Shown one piece after another: positions 43,683-52,633 of a stretch of 64,000 nucleotides of DNA; position 1 is the first letter of the stretch, and each line of letters begins with the position of its first letter. The DNA comes from an uncultured Flavobacteriales bacterium (GTDB taxonomy: Bacteria; Bacteroidota; Bacteroidia; Flavobacteriales_G; Salibacteraceae). The position numbers were made by a program, and so were the translations under genes. A model generated the notes under the pieces. It ran no database searches and was not told the origin of the DNA. It saw nothing but the letters and a program-made list of their open reading frames with translations. Location of the stretch: positions 49,666 to 113,665 of the forward strand of contig CAJXNO010000003.1 of the NCBI GenBank assembly GCA_913057205.1. Reading direction: 5' to 3'.

Positions 43683-44213
43683 TCAATTACTTAGGATATA
43701 AACCTCGGGGAGGTTACGACCATAACCGTCGTAATCCAAACCATAACCGAGTAAGAATTTGTTAGCGGTCTCAAAGCAAACATAATCAATCGGCATCGAC
43801 TGTTGGTAGGCCTCTTTCTTGAACAATAAGGTGCATACCTTAACGCTCTTCGGTTTACGATTTGCGAGGTACGCATCCAAGGCCACCAGCGTATTTCCCG
43901 TATCGATGATGTCTTCTACGATGATTACATCACGGCCTTCGATCGGTAGCTTACCCGCTTCATGAAAGTCAACTTTTCCCGTACTCGACATTCCCTCATA
44001 TGAAGCTGCTTTTACAAAACCGATCTCCGCTGGTGCAGAGAAGTGCTTCATGAGGTCAGCGAAGAACATGAATGCGCCGTTCAGAACACCGATGAATAAA
44101 GGGTCTTTGTCGGCGTAATCTGCCATCAGTTCCTCCGCAATCGCCTTCGTTCGCTGGTTGATCTCATCATGGGAGATGTAGACTTCGAATGATTTGTCGC
44201 GTAGTTGGATCAA
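43683..44213 (-). CDS. hpt: Hypoxanthine phosphoribosyltransferase
   Basis: A 176-aa purine-salvage enzyme. The PRPP-binding motif is VIIVEDIIDTGNTLVAL, and FIGVLNGAFMFFADL is the family core. No ATG fits. TTG at 44213 (MIQLRDKSFEVYIS) aligns with other family members, and an upstream TTG at 44234 lies inside the promoter's -7 element, so it cannot be the start. It heads the six-gene operon hpt-adk-obg-x-aroB-aroA. Confidence 0.95.
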   Translation of the reverse strand: MIQLRDKSFEVYISHDEINQRTKAIAEELMADYADKDPLFIGVLNGAFMFFADLMKHFSAPAEIGFVKAASYEGMSSTGKVDFHEAGKLPIEGRDVIIVEDIIDTGNTLVALDAYLANRKPKSVKVCTLLFKKEAYQQSMPIDYVCFETANKFLLGYGLDYDGYGRNLPEVYILSN

Positions 44214-44231
44214 GGCTTGCTTTTGAGGCTG

Positions 44232-44239
44232 CAAATGTA
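44232..44239 (-). promoter_or_regulatory. -7 element of the hpt-adk-obg-aroBA operon
   Basis: TACATTTG on the minus strand, 18 bases before the TTG start at 44213. It is an exact match to TAnnTTTG, and it helps decide the start because the alternative TTG overlaps the element. No -33 TTG was seen. Confidence 0.6.
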
Positions 44240-44298
44240 AGCGAAGCGCCTTTCCTTGCTTTGGTTTTCGACGTAAATGCTGTTTGGCTCATCCAAGC

Positions 44299-44306
44299 TA
44301 CATTTG
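44299..44306 (+). promoter_or_regulatory. -7 element of purK-purE
   Basis: TACATTTG lies 24 bases before the ATG at 44331. The nearest TTG upstream is only 12 bases away, so the -33 contact is unclear. Confidence 0.6.
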
Positions 44307-44330
44307 CGGGTACTCAAAATCATCAAGATT

Positions 44331-45449
44331 ATGCGCATTGGTATCGTAGGTGGCGGACAATTGGGTAGGATGTTCATTCAGAATGCCTTGAACTATGGAC
44401 ATGAGATATGGACCCTGGATCCGGATCCCGAAGCACCATGCAGCCAGATATCGCACCGCTTCATTTGTGCAGATCGCAATGATGAATCAGCGGTATACGA
44501 AATGGGCAAGCAATGTGATGTGGTGACCATCGAGATCGAGAACGTTTCTGTAGAGGCGCTGGAACGCTTAGAGCAAGAAGGCGTTGCTGTTTATCCGCAA
44601 CCTCGCATCTTGAAGATGGTGAAGGATAAAGGTGCGCAGAAACTGTTCTACGAAGCGCACGGCTTTCCAACCGCACCCTACGCGCTGGTGCAGTCAAAGG
44701 AAGACCTCAAGAAGCATACAGACCTCTTTCCAGTGATGCAGAAGATGCGCGTTGGCGGTTACGACGGAAAAGGGGTGACGCCTGTTCGGTCCTTGGATGA
44801 CCTAGAAACCGCTTTTGATGCCCCCTCGGTTTTGGAGCAGTGGGTAGACTATGAGGTGGAGCTGTCTGTGCTGGTGGCTAGAAATGCCAACGGCGATGTT
44901 CGGAGCTTTCCGGTAGTGGAACAGGTGTTCAATTCAGAAGCCAATTTGGTGGATTACCTGGTTAGCCCGGCCAATGTCTCGGCTGAGATCGAATCCGAGG
45001 CACGCAGCATGGCAGAACGATTGGTCACGGAGATCGATATGGTTGGACTCTTGGCGGTTGAGCTCTTTCTAACCAAGGATGGCAAGGTGTTGATCAATGA
45101 GATCGCACCGCGACCGCATAACAGCGGACACCACACCATCGAGGCATGCTACACTTCTCAGTTTGACATCCACATGCGATCCATTCTCAACTGGCCTTTG
45201 GGCGATACGAGCTTGCGTTCAGCAGGTGCGATGATCAATTTGCTTGGAGAAAAAGGGTACAGCGGACCGGTGGTTTACCAAGGTATGGCAGAGGCGATCG
45301 ACCAATCTGGAGTGTACCCACACGTTTATGGAAAGGCCTTGACCAAACCCTTCCGGAAGATGGGACATGTGACTGTTTTAGCCGCTGATCGGGAAGCAGC
45401 CTTGGAAAAAGCCCAAAAAGTGAAGCAGCTCATCAAGGTAATCGCTTAA
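44331..45449 (+). CDS. purK: 5-(carboxyamino)imidazole ribonucleotide synthase
   Basis: A 372-aa ATP-grasp enzyme of de novo purine synthesis that carboxylates AIR. I chose the start MRIGIVGGGQLGRMFIQ because 18 upstream codons are leader sequence and contain the promoter. Motifs are PVMQKMRVGGYDGKGV (ATP-binding), VEQWVDYEVELSV-like VLEQWVDYEVELSVLVA, and LINEIAPRPHNSGHHTIEAC near the metal site. It is 9 bases upstream of purE, its pathway partner. Confidence 0.97.
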   Translation: MRIGIVGGGQLGRMFIQNALNYGHEIWTLDPDPEAPCSQISHRFICADRNDESAVYEMGKQCDVVTIEIENVSVEALERLEQEGVAVYPQPRILKMVKDKGAQKLFYEAHGFPTAPYALVQSKEDLKKHTDLFPVMQKMRVGGYDGKGVTPVRSLDDLETAFDAPSVLEQWVDYEVELSVLVARNANGDVRSFPVVEQVFNSEANLVDYLVSPANVSAEIESEARSMAERLVTEIDMVGLLAVELFLTKDGKVLINEIAPRPHNSGHHTIEACYTSQFDIHMRSILNWPLGDTSLRSAGAMINLLGEKGYSGPVVYQGMAEAIDQSGVYPHVYGKALTKPFRKMGHVTVLAADREAALEKAQKVKQLIKVIA

Positions 45450-45458
45450 ATTCGGGGC

Positions 45459-45953
45459 ATGGCAAAATCGATTCAAGTTGGAATCATCATGGGTAGTAAG
45501 AGTGACTATCCTGTGATGAAGGATGCGGTTGAGGTATTGGAATCTTTTGGCGTTGGAGTAGAGGTGGATATTGTCTCTGCACACCGAACGCCCGAGAAGA
45601 TGATGGAATATGGTAAATCAGCCCATGAGCGTGGACTCTGTGTCATCATCGCAGGCGCTGGAGGTGCAGCGCACCTGCCGGGAATGGTCGCGTCCGTGAC
45701 CCCACTACCTGTGATCGGTGTGCCGGTAAAGTCATCCAACTCCATCGATGGCTGGGATTCGATCTTGTCTATCCTGCAAATGCCCAATGGTGTTCCGGTA
45801 GCAACGGTCGCCCTTAATGCCGCGAAGAATGCCGGTATTTTGGCCGCACAGATCATCGCTGCGCAGGATGCTGCGTTACAGCAAAAAATGATTGACTACA
45901 AAGAAGGGTTGAAGGAGAAGGTCGCTCAAATGTCTAAAGACATACAGAACTGA
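45459..45953 (+). CDS. purE: 5-(carboxyamino)imidazole ribonucleotide mutase
   Basis: A 164-aa class I PurE that moves the carboxylate from N5 to C4 of the ring. Conserved blocks: [35 protein letters not shown] and [16 protein letters not shown] (with the catalytic His), then [18 protein letters not shown]. Length is normal, and it sits in an operon with purK. Confidence 0.98.
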   Translation: MAKSIQVGIIMGSKSDYPVMKDAVEVLESFGVGVEVDIVSAHRTPEKMMEYGKSAHERGLCVIIAGAGGAAHLPGMVASVTPLPVIGVPVKSSNSIDGWDSILSILQMPNGVPVATVALNAAKNAGILAAQIIAAQDAALQQKMIDYKEGLKEKVAQMSKDIQN

Positions 45954-45997
45954 TCCAAAGAAACAACTTAAACACCGAGCATCACGTCTACCCTTCG

Positions 45998-48670
45998 ATG
46001 AAAGAACCATTACTAACCCTTCTGATCACGCTATGCGTGCCCGTGCTTTCATGGGCGCAAATCGATGTGACCACTGCTGCTGAATCTGGTAATTGGGCAG
46101 ATTATTATGTCCAAAATGTTTTACTCGGAACGGGCGTTGAAGCCTTTAATGCGAACTTCATTGGAGATTCGATGCAGTTGGGTGAGTTCACCCAGATGAA
46201 TTCGAGTATAGATATCCCTTTCGGTTTGATTCTAGCTTCGGGCGATGCCGCGTTGGCTGAGGGTCCAAATACACAAGGAAACGCCGGAACAGCATCAGAC
46301 ACCAACCATTCCGATCCCGACCTGCAAGCGATCGCCGCTCAACCGATCAGGGATGCTGCAGTTTTGGAGTTTGATTTCATCCCTCAGGGGGATACCATTC
46401 GATTCAAGTATGTTTTTGCCAGTGAGGAGTACGATGAATTCACGTGCGCAAACTTCAATGATGCATTTGGTTTCTTCTTAAGCGGACCTGGTTATGCAGG
46501 ACCTTACACGAACGGTGCAGAAAACATTGCGTTGGTGCCAAACACCACCATTCCGGTCAGTATCAATACCGTTAACCAGGGGTTCCCAGGTGGAAGCGGT
46601 ACACTCGCGAATTGTACGGCACTCGATCCCAACTTTGCGAACAACAGCATCTACTACACTTCCAATAACGGAGCAAATTACAATGACACGACCACCCAAT
46701 ACGATGGCTTCACCGTTGTTTTAGAGGCAGTAGCAGAGGTTGTTTGTGGCGATACCTATCACATCAAACTCGCCGTTGGTGATGCTTTGGATCAGGCCTG
46801 GGACTCGGGTGTATTCCTAGAAGGTGGAAGCTTTACATCCAACCTCATTGAAGTGAATATCGCTACTGTTAACGGGGATTCTACCATCAACGAGGGTTGT
46901 GGTGAAGCAGACATCCTGTTCACCCGGGGAGATACCACCGATACGTCCATTTCGATCCTGATCTTTACCGGAACAGCAACCAATGGCGTTGACTTTGATC
47001 TGATTCCCGATACCATCATTCTGCTTCCAGGGGTGCAAGACACCATCATCACCATTACGCCCTACGCAGATGGATTGAATGAAGGGGTAGAAACCTTTAC
47101 GATTCAGGCCTTGAGTGTAACCCTTTGTGGTGATACCTTCATCTCTGAGGGAACACTGTACATCCATGATACCGCGAGCCTACGATTGGCAGGCGCTCCT
47201 GACACATCCTTTACGTGTCCGCCGGACTCTGTCCCGGTCTTCGTGCAGGTGCTTGGTGGTGGACCGCCGCCCTATAGCTACCTCTGGCCCAATGGCGATA
47301 CCACTGCATCAACCTCTCTTCAAGTGGGACCAAACGGGGGAGTCGACACCTTCATTGTGGCCGTACAGGATAGTTGCATGCTGAAAACCTTCTTTGATAC
47401 AATCTTGGTCTTTAAGAACTACGAGGATGACCCCATTCCAACGATCCTGAACGATTCCTTGGTCAATTGCGCCGGTGATATGCTGGAACTGGAATTAGAG
47501 GTCACATCAGGTACTGAACCCTTGAGCTGGATCTGGTCCACAGGAGATACGTCCACTACCACCACTACGGTGGAGGTCAATGGTACGCAGCAGGTTTTCG
47601 TTACGGTAACCGATGCCTGTGGAAGGGTTGTGGTTGATACCGCCAACCTTGGCGTGAAGGTGCCCGATTCTGTAAGTGTGAAGTTCCCAGACACCCTTGT
47701 CTACTGCCTTGGAAGCGAGGTGACGATAACCCCTGGTTTTAAAGGAGGGGTGGAACCCTTGACCTTTGCGTGGGAGCAGACCAATCCAACCTTCGATGAT
47801 GATTCTACAAGAACCTTTACAGTAAATGGCGATACTACCGCCTACTTCTGGGTGCAGGATGCCTGTGGCTTTGAATACGATACCGATTTCTTCATCGATG
47901 CCGTTGATGTGGATAGTTTAACCGCCTTCCTCGACTCTACAAGCGGTAGATGTGCTGGAGATAGCTTTGTATTGAACCCGAATGTTAGGGGTGGGCTTGC
48001 TCCTTTGGTCTATGCATGGTCTACGGGCGATACAGATACCGTCATCACTTTTATTGGCAGTGTTTCGCAAAACGTATCGGTTACCGTAACCGACTTCTGC
48101 AACAATCAGATCCGTGTTGAAACCCTCGTTGATGTACCTGAATATGCACCCATCGAGGTCTTTTTGAACGGTGATGGACGCGTATGTTATGGAGATGAGT
48201 TCACCTTTGTAGCCCGCGTGCTAGGCGGGGCAGGTGATTATCGATTTGAGTGGGTGCCACAGAATGATCCGGTTTTGGGCGAGCGATTTGAGTCGAGGGA
48301 TTCGAATACGTACAGCGTCATCAGTCGAGCAAACAACATCCATTACCTGACGGTGAATGACTTCTGCGGAAACTCCGTTAGCGATACTGTTACCGTAACC
48401 GTTGATCCATGTGTCTTCATTCCCAACGTCATAACCCCAAATGGTGATGGCCTGAATGATGCCTTTTACATTGAGAACATTACCTCGTTTGAGGATGCGC
48501 ATCTCTTCATTTATAACAGATGGGGACAGAGGGTCTTCGAATCGAAGCCGTACCGGAACGAGTGGGTGCCTTTGGATGCGGCTCCGGGTACATACTATTA
48601 CATTCTGCGGTCTAACAACTTCGCAGAGCTCCGGGGCGATCTTACCATCCTGAAAGAGGATCAGGAGTAG
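45998..48670 (+). CDS. Secreted multidomain protein with type IX (type B) sorting domain
   Basis: An 890-aa exported protein. A signal peptide (LLITLCVPVLSWAQ) is followed by a choice-of-anchor L domain (residues about 25-290; NHSDPDLQAIAAQ, FVFASEEYDEF-like VFASEEYDEFTCANFNDAFGF). Next come a Calx-beta-like module (about 290-395; GTATNGVDFDLIPDTI) and four or five PKD/SprB-like beta modules, each with a paired-cysteine opening (VNCAGDMLEL, VYCLGSEVTI, GRCAGDSFVL, RVCYGDEFTF). The C-terminus is the gliding-motility-associated type-B sorting domain (IPNVITPNGDGLNDAFYI, then YNRWGQRVFES). It is exported by PorV-type machinery and displayed or released. Likely an adhesin, by inference. Confidence 0.9.
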   Translation: MKEPLLTLLITLCVPVLSWAQIDVTTAAESGNWADYYVQNVLLGTGVEAFNANFIGDSMQLGEFTQMNSSIDIPFGLILASGDAALAEGPNTQGNAGTASDTNHSDPDLQAIAAQPIRDAAVLEFDFIPQGDTIRFKYVFASEEYDEFTCANFNDAFGFFLSGPGYAGPYTNGAENIALVPNTTIPVSINTVNQGFPGGSGTLANCTALDPNFANNSIYYTSNNGANYNDTTTQYDGFTVVLEAVAEVVCGDTYHIKLAVGDALDQAWDSGVFLEGGSFTSNLIEVNIATVNGDSTINEGCGEADILFTRGDTTDTSISILIFTGTATNGVDFDLIPDTIILLPGVQDTIITITPYADGLNEGVETFTIQALSVTLCGDTFISEGTLYIHDTASLRLAGAPDTSFTCPPDSVPVFVQVLGGGPPPYSYLWPNGDTTASTSLQVGPNGGVDTFIVAVQDSCMLKTFFDTILVFKNYEDDPIPTILNDSLVNCAGDMLELELEVTSGTEPLSWIWSTGDTSTTTTTVEVNGTQQVFVTVTDACGRVVVDTANLGVKVPDSVSVKFPDTLVYCLGSEVTITPGFKGGVEPLTFAWEQTNPTFDDDSTRTFTVNGDTTAYFWVQDACGFEYDTDFFIDAVDVDSLTAFLDSTSGRCAGDSFVLNPNVRGGLAPLVYAWSTGDTDTVITFIGSVSQNVSVTVTDFCNNQIRVETLVDVPEYAPIEVFLNGDGRVCYGDEFTFVARVLGGAGDYRFEWVPQNDPVLGERFESRDSNTYSVISRANNIHYLTVNDFCGNSVSDTVTVTVDPCVFIPNVITPNGDGLNDAFYIENITSFEDAHLFIYNRWGQRVFESKPYRNEWVPLDAAPGTYYYILRSNNFAELRGDLTILKEDQE

Positions 48671-48680
48671 GAGCTAGGGC

Positions 48681-49295
48681 TCAATTCTTTAACTCCAGCG
48701 CAGGCTGGTCGGTGATGGCCAATTCTGCCTCTTGGCTATTCGTACAAACGATGACGATGCGGTCCTTGGAGTTTTTTATCGTGCGATCTTGAAACCAATC
48801 CACCCATTTCTTGTCCAGGTTCGATGTCGGTTCGTCGAGCAGCAGAATTTCTGTTTCGCTGTAGATGGCGAGCGCTAATTTCAAGCGTTGGCGCATCCCA
48901 GAACTCAACTTTGATAACGGTTTTTCAGCGTGTTTGTCCAATGCGATGTCTGCGAGTAACGCATTTTGATCCAAGGCGAGAGGCTTCAATTTACCGTGTA
49001 CGAAAACAGTCTCAGACACGCTCAGCTCTTCAAAGAGGTCTAAGTAGGGCGCGGCGATGGATTGGTGTTTGTACCAAGCTTCGATTGGAAGCTCGATTCC
49101 TGCGTGATCCTTGTAGCGAATACTTCCTTTGTTCGGTGTCACAAAGCCAGAAATGACCTGAAGGAGGGTAGACTTGCCGCTACCGTTCTGACCGATGATG
49201 GGGTAGCGCTTAGTGGTTTCAAATACAGCACTGATGTCCTTGAACACCGTTTGTGCTCCATAGGTCTTCGTGATCTGGTCGAGTTCGATCTTCAT
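48681..49295 (-). CDS. ABC transporter ATP-binding protein
   Basis: A 204-aa stand-alone ATPase. Motifs are the Walker A GQNGSGKSTLLQVISG, the signature LSSGMRQRLKLALA and the Walker B ILLLDEPTSNLD; the switch histidine position reads as asparagine or serine (VIVCTNSQEAE). No permease gene is adjacent, so its membrane partner is elsewhere. It is 7 bases after the lpxA stop. Its placement at the end of the lipid-A operon suggests, but does not show, a role in envelope lipid transport. Confidence 0.9.
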   Translation of the reverse strand: MKIELDQITKTYGAQTVFKDISAVFETTKRYPIIGQNGSGKSTLLQVISGFVTPNKGSIRYKDHAGIELPIEAWYKHQSIAAPYLDLFEELSVSETVFVHGKLKPLALDQNALLADIALDKHAEKPLSKLSSGMRQRLKLALAIYSETEILLLDEPTSNLDKKWVDWFQDRTIKNSKDRIVIVCTNSQEAELAITDQPALELKN

Positions 49296-49302
49296 GTTTC
49301 TT

Positions 49303-50076
49303 CTATACAGCTCCCCGCATTACGCCGTTCTCTGACGATTCAAAGAATTCGACAATCTCTTTGCTGTAGATGGACTCAAATTCACCTTTAACGGCTTCCA
49401 GGCCTTTAGACACCACGTTGTTCAAAACAAAGATCTGTCGGTAGACCGCTTCGATCTCTTTGATCGAATCTTCGGCAAAACCTCTACGCTTCAGTCCAAC
49501 GGCATTGATACCAACATAGCTCAAGGGCTCACGTGCAGCACGCACATAGGGTGGTACATTCTTTCGAACCAACGAACCTCCGGCGATGAAAGCGTGCTGT
49601 CCAATGCGCAGAAATTGCTGTACCGCTACCATACCTTCTAGAATGGCGTGGTCTTCAATGGTGATGTGTCCGGCAAGATTCACGCAGTTCGCAAGGATTA
49701 CGTTATTGCCAACCTTGCAATCATGAGCTACGTGTACGTAGGCCATCAATAAGCAATTCGCACCGACCTCTGTCTTCCAAGCGTCGGATGTGCCTTTGTT
49801 GATGGTCACGCATTCGCGAATGGTAGCGTTATCACCGATGATGGTGTGGGTTTCTTCACCTGCATACTTGAGGTCTTGAGGGATGGCAGAGATCACTGCT
49901 CCTGGAAAGATCTTGCAGTTTTTACCAATGCGCGCACCGTCCATGATGGTCACATTCGGACCGATCCACGTTCCGTCGCCTATCTCTACGTCGCCATAGA
50001 TGGTCGAGAAGGGCTCAATGGTTACACCCTCGCCGATCTTGGCCTTAGGATGAATGTTCGCTCTTAACTCGCTCAT
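49303..50076 (-). CDS. lpxA: UDP-N-acetylglucosamine O-acyltransferase
   Basis: A 257-aa trimeric left-handed beta-helix enzyme for the first step of lipid A synthesis. Hexapeptide repeats run through residues 5-190 (IHPKAKIGEGVTIEPFSTIYG; MAYVHVAHDCKVGNNVILANCVNLAGH), and the catalytic histidine lies in AYVHVAHD. A helical C-terminal bundle follows (LKRRGFAEDSIKEIEAVYRQI). The start ATG overlaps the lpxC-fabZ 3' end by 32 bases, so the two are translationally linked. Confidence 0.96.
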   Translation of the reverse strand: MSELRANIHPKAKIGEGVTIEPFSTIYGDVEIGDGTWIGPNVTIMDGARIGKNCKIFPGAVISAIPQDLKYAGEETHTIIGDNATIRECVTINKGTSDAWKTEVGANCLLMAYVHVAHDCKVGNNVILANCVNLAGHITIEDHAILEGMVAVQQFLRIGQHAFIAGGSLVRKNVPPYVRAAREPLSYVGINAVGLKRRGFAEDSIKEIEAVYRQIFVLNNVVSKGLEAVKGEFESIYSKEIVEFFESSENGVMRGAV

Positions 50077-51481
50077 CGTTCCTCACTTTAATGATTTGTG
50101 CCATCAACTCTCCTTCTGCAACAATCTGGTTCCGAACGTAAGCAGCTGCTTTCATGGTAACCATTCCTCGTCGGATGGGTGCGATCAATTCCAGTTTGAA
50201 GACCAAGGTATCACCAGGTACGACCTTACGCTTGAACTTCACCTTATCGATCTTGACGAAGAGGGTTTCATAATTCCATGGGTCTTCGATCTGGCTCATC
50301 ACCAAGATACCACCACACTGAGCCATGGCTTCAACTTGAAGAACACCAGGCATCACTGGATTGCCTGGAAAGTGACCTTGGAAGAACTCTTCATTCATGG
50401 TCACATTCTTCACGCCTACCACATAATCGTCACCCATTTCAATGATCTTGTCGACCAGAAGGAAAGGGTAGCGGTGCGGAAGCATCTCGCTGATCTCTGT
50501 GATGCCGTAAATAGCTTCAGCATTCAGGTCGAACGCCGGAGCTGCCTTTTGTTCTTTCTTGATGAGGTCTTTCAGCATTTTGCCAAAAGCGACATTGGTG
50601 GTGTGTCCCGGACGTGCAGCAAGTATGTGTCCTTGGATCGGCTTACCGATCAGTGCAAGGTCACCTACGATATCCAAAAGCTTGTGACGCGCAGGCTCGT
50701 TCTGGAAGTGGAGCTTCACGTTGTTGAGGATGCCAATTCCAACCGCCTCCAACTCAGATTTGTCGCGGTGGAAGGTTGCCGCCAAACGATCTTTTTCCTC
50801 CTCACTCATTTCAGAGGTATCGGTATCCACCATCACAATGGCATTGTCCACGTCGCCCCCTTTGATCAAGCCGTTGTTCACCAACTGCATCAATTCGCGC
50901 AAAAACACAAAGGTTCTACAGCGCGAAAAGTCGTCTTTGAACTCCTTGATGTTGTACATGCTCGCATGTTGGGTACCCAAAAGCGGCGAGCGATAGTCTA
51001 CCATCACTGTGATGCGATAATCCGGTGAAGGAACAGCCAACATCTCTACCTCCCGCTCAGGATCTTCAAAGGTGATGTTGTCTTTCAGGATAAAATATTC
51101 TTTCTCTGCATCTTGCTCAACCAATCCAACTTGTTCAATGGCTTCTACAAAATGCTTAGAGCTACCGTCCAAGATAGGTACTTCTGGACCGTCCATCTCA
51201 ATCAGAGCATTGTCTACACCCATCCCGTAGAGGGCAGCAAGGATGTGCTCGGTGGTGTTGACCTGAAAGTTTTCATTGCCCAATGTGGTACCACGCTTGG
51301 TGCTGATCACATTGTCAACATCTGCTTTTACCGTGGGAGTCCCCTCTAGATCTGTTCGCTTGAATACATACCACGTGTCCGGCTCAGCTGGATGAACGGT
51401 TAGCTTTGTGGTTTGCCCGGTGTGTAACCCAACTCCTTCAATGCTGAAAGAGGATTTCAGGGTTTGTTGTTTCTCAGCCAT
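50045..51481 (-). CDS. lpxC-fabZ: Bifunctional LpxC deacetylase / FabZ dehydratase
   Basis: A 478-aa fusion. The first part (residues about 1-300) is the zinc-dependent UDP-3-O-acyl-GlcNAc deacetylase LpxC (VGLHTGQTTKLTVHPA, NTTEHILAALYGM, HKLLDIVGDLALIGKPIQGH, RPGHTTNVAF). The second (about 320-478) is the 3-hydroxyacyl-ACP dehydratase FabZ (LPHRYPFLLVDKIIEMG; the active-site segment QGHFPGNPVMPGVLQVEAMAQ). The fusion is standard in Bacteroidota and links lipid A to fatty-acid synthesis. I chose MAEKQQTLKS at 51481; the 14 codons before it overlap lpxD. Confidence 0.97.
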   Translation of the reverse strand: MAEKQQTLKSSFSIEGVGLHTGQTTKLTVHPAEPDTWYVFKRTDLEGTPTVKADVDNVISTKRGTTLGNENFQVNTTEHILAALYGMGVDNALIEMDGPEVPILDGSSKHFVEAIEQVGLVEQDAEKEYFILKDNITFEDPEREVEMLAVPSPDYRITVMVDYRSPLLGTQHASMYNIKEFKDDFSRCRTFVFLRELMQLVNNGLIKGGDVDNAIVMVDTDTSEMSEEEKDRLAATFHRDKSELEAVGIGILNNVKLHFQNEPARHKLLDIVGDLALIGKPIQGHILAARPGHTTNVAFGKMLKDLIKKEQKAAPAFDLNAEAIYGITEISEMLPHRYPFLLVDKIIEMGDDYVVGVKNVTMNEEFFQGHFPGNPVMPGVLQVEAMAQCGGILVMSQIEDPWNYETLFVKIDKVKFKRKVVPGDTLVFKLELIAPIRRGMVTMKAAAYVRNQIVAEGELMAQIIKVRNDERVKSEHSS

Positions 51482-52526
51482 GATTATTATCGTTTGTAGG
51501 TGCTGATGCAGCCTTAAGTGCATCTACATCGTCTGCAAGCACATGCAACTTGCGGAAGTGTACATAGGATCGTTTGAAATCACCGATCGGCAGAGCAGGT
51601 GAGCCCTGGACGATCTGTCCTTTTGTCTTTATGCTACCACCAATCCCTGATTGGGCGGCGATCTTTACTTCGTCTGCGATGGTGATGTGGCCCACAATGC
51701 CTACTTGTCCACCGATCATGCAATTCTTTCCAATCTTGGCCGAACCAGCAATGCCCGTCTGTGCGGCAATCACGGTATTTTCACCGATCTCAACGTTGTG
51801 TGCCACTTGGATCAGGTTGTCCAATTTCACACCTTTTCGGATGATGGTACTGCCCAGGGTTCCACGATCTATGGTGGTACTCGCGCCGATCTCTACGTGA
51901 TCTTCGAGGATCACATTTCCAAGATGTACGACCTTCTGGTATTCGTTTTCCGCATCGGGTGCAAAGCCAAATCCGTCGGCACCAAGGATGGCGCCGGGTT
52001 GCAGCATACAGTCGTTTCCAACCATGCAGCGGGCTCCCACGTGCACGGATTCATGCAAGGTGCAACGCGCTCCCACAGTGCTATCTGCACCGATAAAGCA
52101 ATGTGCGCCAACCTGCGTTTCCGCTCCGATCTTGGCACCACTTTCCACCACCACAAATGCTCCAATGGAGGCGGTTGAATCGATCTGCGCGCCATCTTCC
52201 ACTACCGCAGTGGCATGGATGCCTGCAGGCTTACGTAGCATTTGTGCGTAGGCCTCCATCAGCTTGCTGAAGGCCAAGCGTGGATCATCCACCTTGACCA
52301 AGGTCAGAGTTTTAGGAAGCGCTTTTTCTGGAGCAAAGTCTTTCGATACAATGGCAACGCTCGCTTGGGTGGTGTAAATGTGTGGGGTGTAAGATGGATT
52401 GGCCAAGAAGGTCAAGGTGTTCGGTTGACCATTCTCAATGGTAGATAGATCATGGGCCGAGGCGTCTCGATCACCATCCACTACACCTCCTAACATGTCT
52501 GCTATTTGACCTGCTGTAAACTCCAT
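51474..52526 (-). CDS. lpxD: UDP-3-O-(3-hydroxyacyl)glucosamine N-acyltransferase
   Basis: A 350-aa beta-helix acyltransferase of lipid A synthesis. N-terminal uridine-binding domain (FTAGQIADMLGGVVDGDRD), hexapeptide helix in residues about 105-310 (LDNLIQVAHNVEIGENTVIAAQTGIAGSAKIG, containing the catalytic His in VAHN), and a short helical tail. It heads the minus-strand operon lpxD, lpxC-fabZ, lpxA, ABC ATPase and overlaps lpxC-fabZ by 8 bases. Confidence 0.97.
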   Translation of the reverse strand: MEFTAGQIADMLGGVVDGDRDASAHDLSTIENGQPNTLTFLANPSYTPHIYTTQASVAIVSKDFAPEKALPKTLTLVKVDDPRLAFSKLMEAYAQMLRKPAGIHATAVVEDGAQIDSTASIGAFVVVESGAKIGAETQVGAHCFIGADSTVGARCTLHESVHVGARCMVGNDCMLQPGAILGADGFGFAPDAENEYQKVVHLGNVILEDHVEIGASTTIDRGTLGSTIIRKGVKLDNLIQVAHNVEIGENTVIAAQTGIAGSAKIGKNCMIGGQVGIVGHITIADEVKIAAQSGIGGSIKTKGQIVQGSPALPIGDFKRSYVHFRKLHVLADDVDALKAASAPTNDNNHG

Positions 52527-52542
52527 CTATACGAAAGCGGTG

Positions 52543-52550
52543 CAAAGGTA
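52543..52550 (-). promoter_or_regulatory. -7 element of the lpxD operon
   Basis: TACCTTTG on the minus strand, 16 bases before the lpxD ATG. A second match, TACTTTTG, lies at 52582-52575. No TTG has good -33 spacing to the first; either could be used. The rest of the 107-base gap shows nothing else recognisable. Confidence 0.55.
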
Positions 52551-52633
52551 GGAATAGTCTCACCTTCGCTTAGTCAAAAGTAGGCCCAATCTAGGGCTAA
52601 CTTTCGAACAAAAGTCCTAGTTATTAACAGCGC

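Noticed and set aside
44277..44330. Upstream ATG for purK at 44277
   Set aside because: It would add 18 residues that include the promoter element TACATTTG at 44299-44306; the family N-terminus begins at 44331.
50054..51028. 324-aa reading frame opposite lpxC-fabZ
   Set aside because: It is the longest shadow frame in the window, but it lies wholly within the conserved LpxC-FabZ gene, is His-rich, and has no promoter or recognisable domain.
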